A stretch of 5,823 nt of DNA from Candidatus Methanoplasma reticulitermitis (GTDB lineage: Archaea > Thermoplasmatota > Thermoplasmata > Methanomassiliicoccales > Methanomethylophilaceae). Shown piece by piece: positions 5,814 to 5,823 of the stretch. The position numbers and the translations under genes were made by a program. The first letter of the stretch is position 1; every line of letters starts with the position of its first letter. The notes beneath the pieces are model-generated. The model was not told the DNA's origin, searched no databases, and saw nothing but the letters and a program-made list of their open reading frames with translations. The stretch covers positions 1 through 5,823 of the forward strand of contig JAITTK010000040.1 of assembly GCA_031287135.1 (NCBI GenBank). Direction: 5' to 3'.

Positions 5814-5823
5814 GGATTAATTA
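5814..5823 (-). promoter_or_regulatory. TATA box of the small Cys protein, likely leaderless message
   Basis: On the minus strand the window edge reads TAATTAATCC, centred about 26 bases before the ATG at 5793. This matches the TATA-to-start distance of archaeal genes whose transcript begins at the start codon, and no ribosome site is present between. The box may extend beyond the window. Confidence 0.5.

Overview
The window looks like a piece of a euryarchaeal chromosome of moderately high GC, most likely a Thermoplasmata-type methanogen of the Methanomassiliicoccales. This placement is inferred from several signs. Archaeal TATA-like boxes precede the genes, with Shine-Dalgarno sites of the GGTGA/GGAGGT type. 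One small gene appears leaderless. Archaeal-style T-tracts mark transcript ends. The gene set (PaaK-type ligase next to an aminotransferase, and a stand-alone glutamate synthase-like FMN protein) also fits. No rRNA, intact tRNA, transposase, integrase or CRISPR array is visible.

Layout. Bases 1-816 hold the 3' part of a phenylacetate-CoA ligase-type gene, running in from the left edge. Ten bases later, and translationally coupled to it, a class I/II PLP aminotransferase occupies 827-1984. The gap 1985-2189 carries a T-tract that probably ends this operon, a degenerate tRNA-3'-end-like stretch on the minus strand, and the promoter and ribosome site of the next gene. Bases 2190-3788 encode a 532-residue glutamate synthase-like FMN domain protein with a dense N-terminal cysteine cluster, followed by a strong 9-bp hairpin plus T-tract terminator. 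The gap 3789-4047 is GC-rich and can fold extensively, ahead of a TATA box for the next gene. Bases 4048-5598 encode a full-length bifunctional PurH with a TTG start. Facing it, with its stop codon touching the purH stop codon, is a 64-residue cysteine-containing (zinc-ribbon-like) protein on the minus strand (5599-5793).

How the genes work together. The ligase and aminotransferase make a sensible pair for aryl acids. In methanogens, arylacetates can be activated to CoA esters, carboxylated by indolepyruvate:ferredoxin oxidoreductase to aryl-pyruvates, and transaminated to aromatic amino acids; the same steps can run in reverse. The oxidoreductase is not in this window, so this link is inferred. 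The glutamate synthase-like protein and PurH each appear to be separate transcription units of nitrogen and purine metabolism. The points most worth a second look are the glutamate synthase-like protein with its rearranged cysteines, the structured spacer at 3841-3952, and the tiny convergent Cys protein. I did not find convincing evidence of a wholly new multi-gene system.
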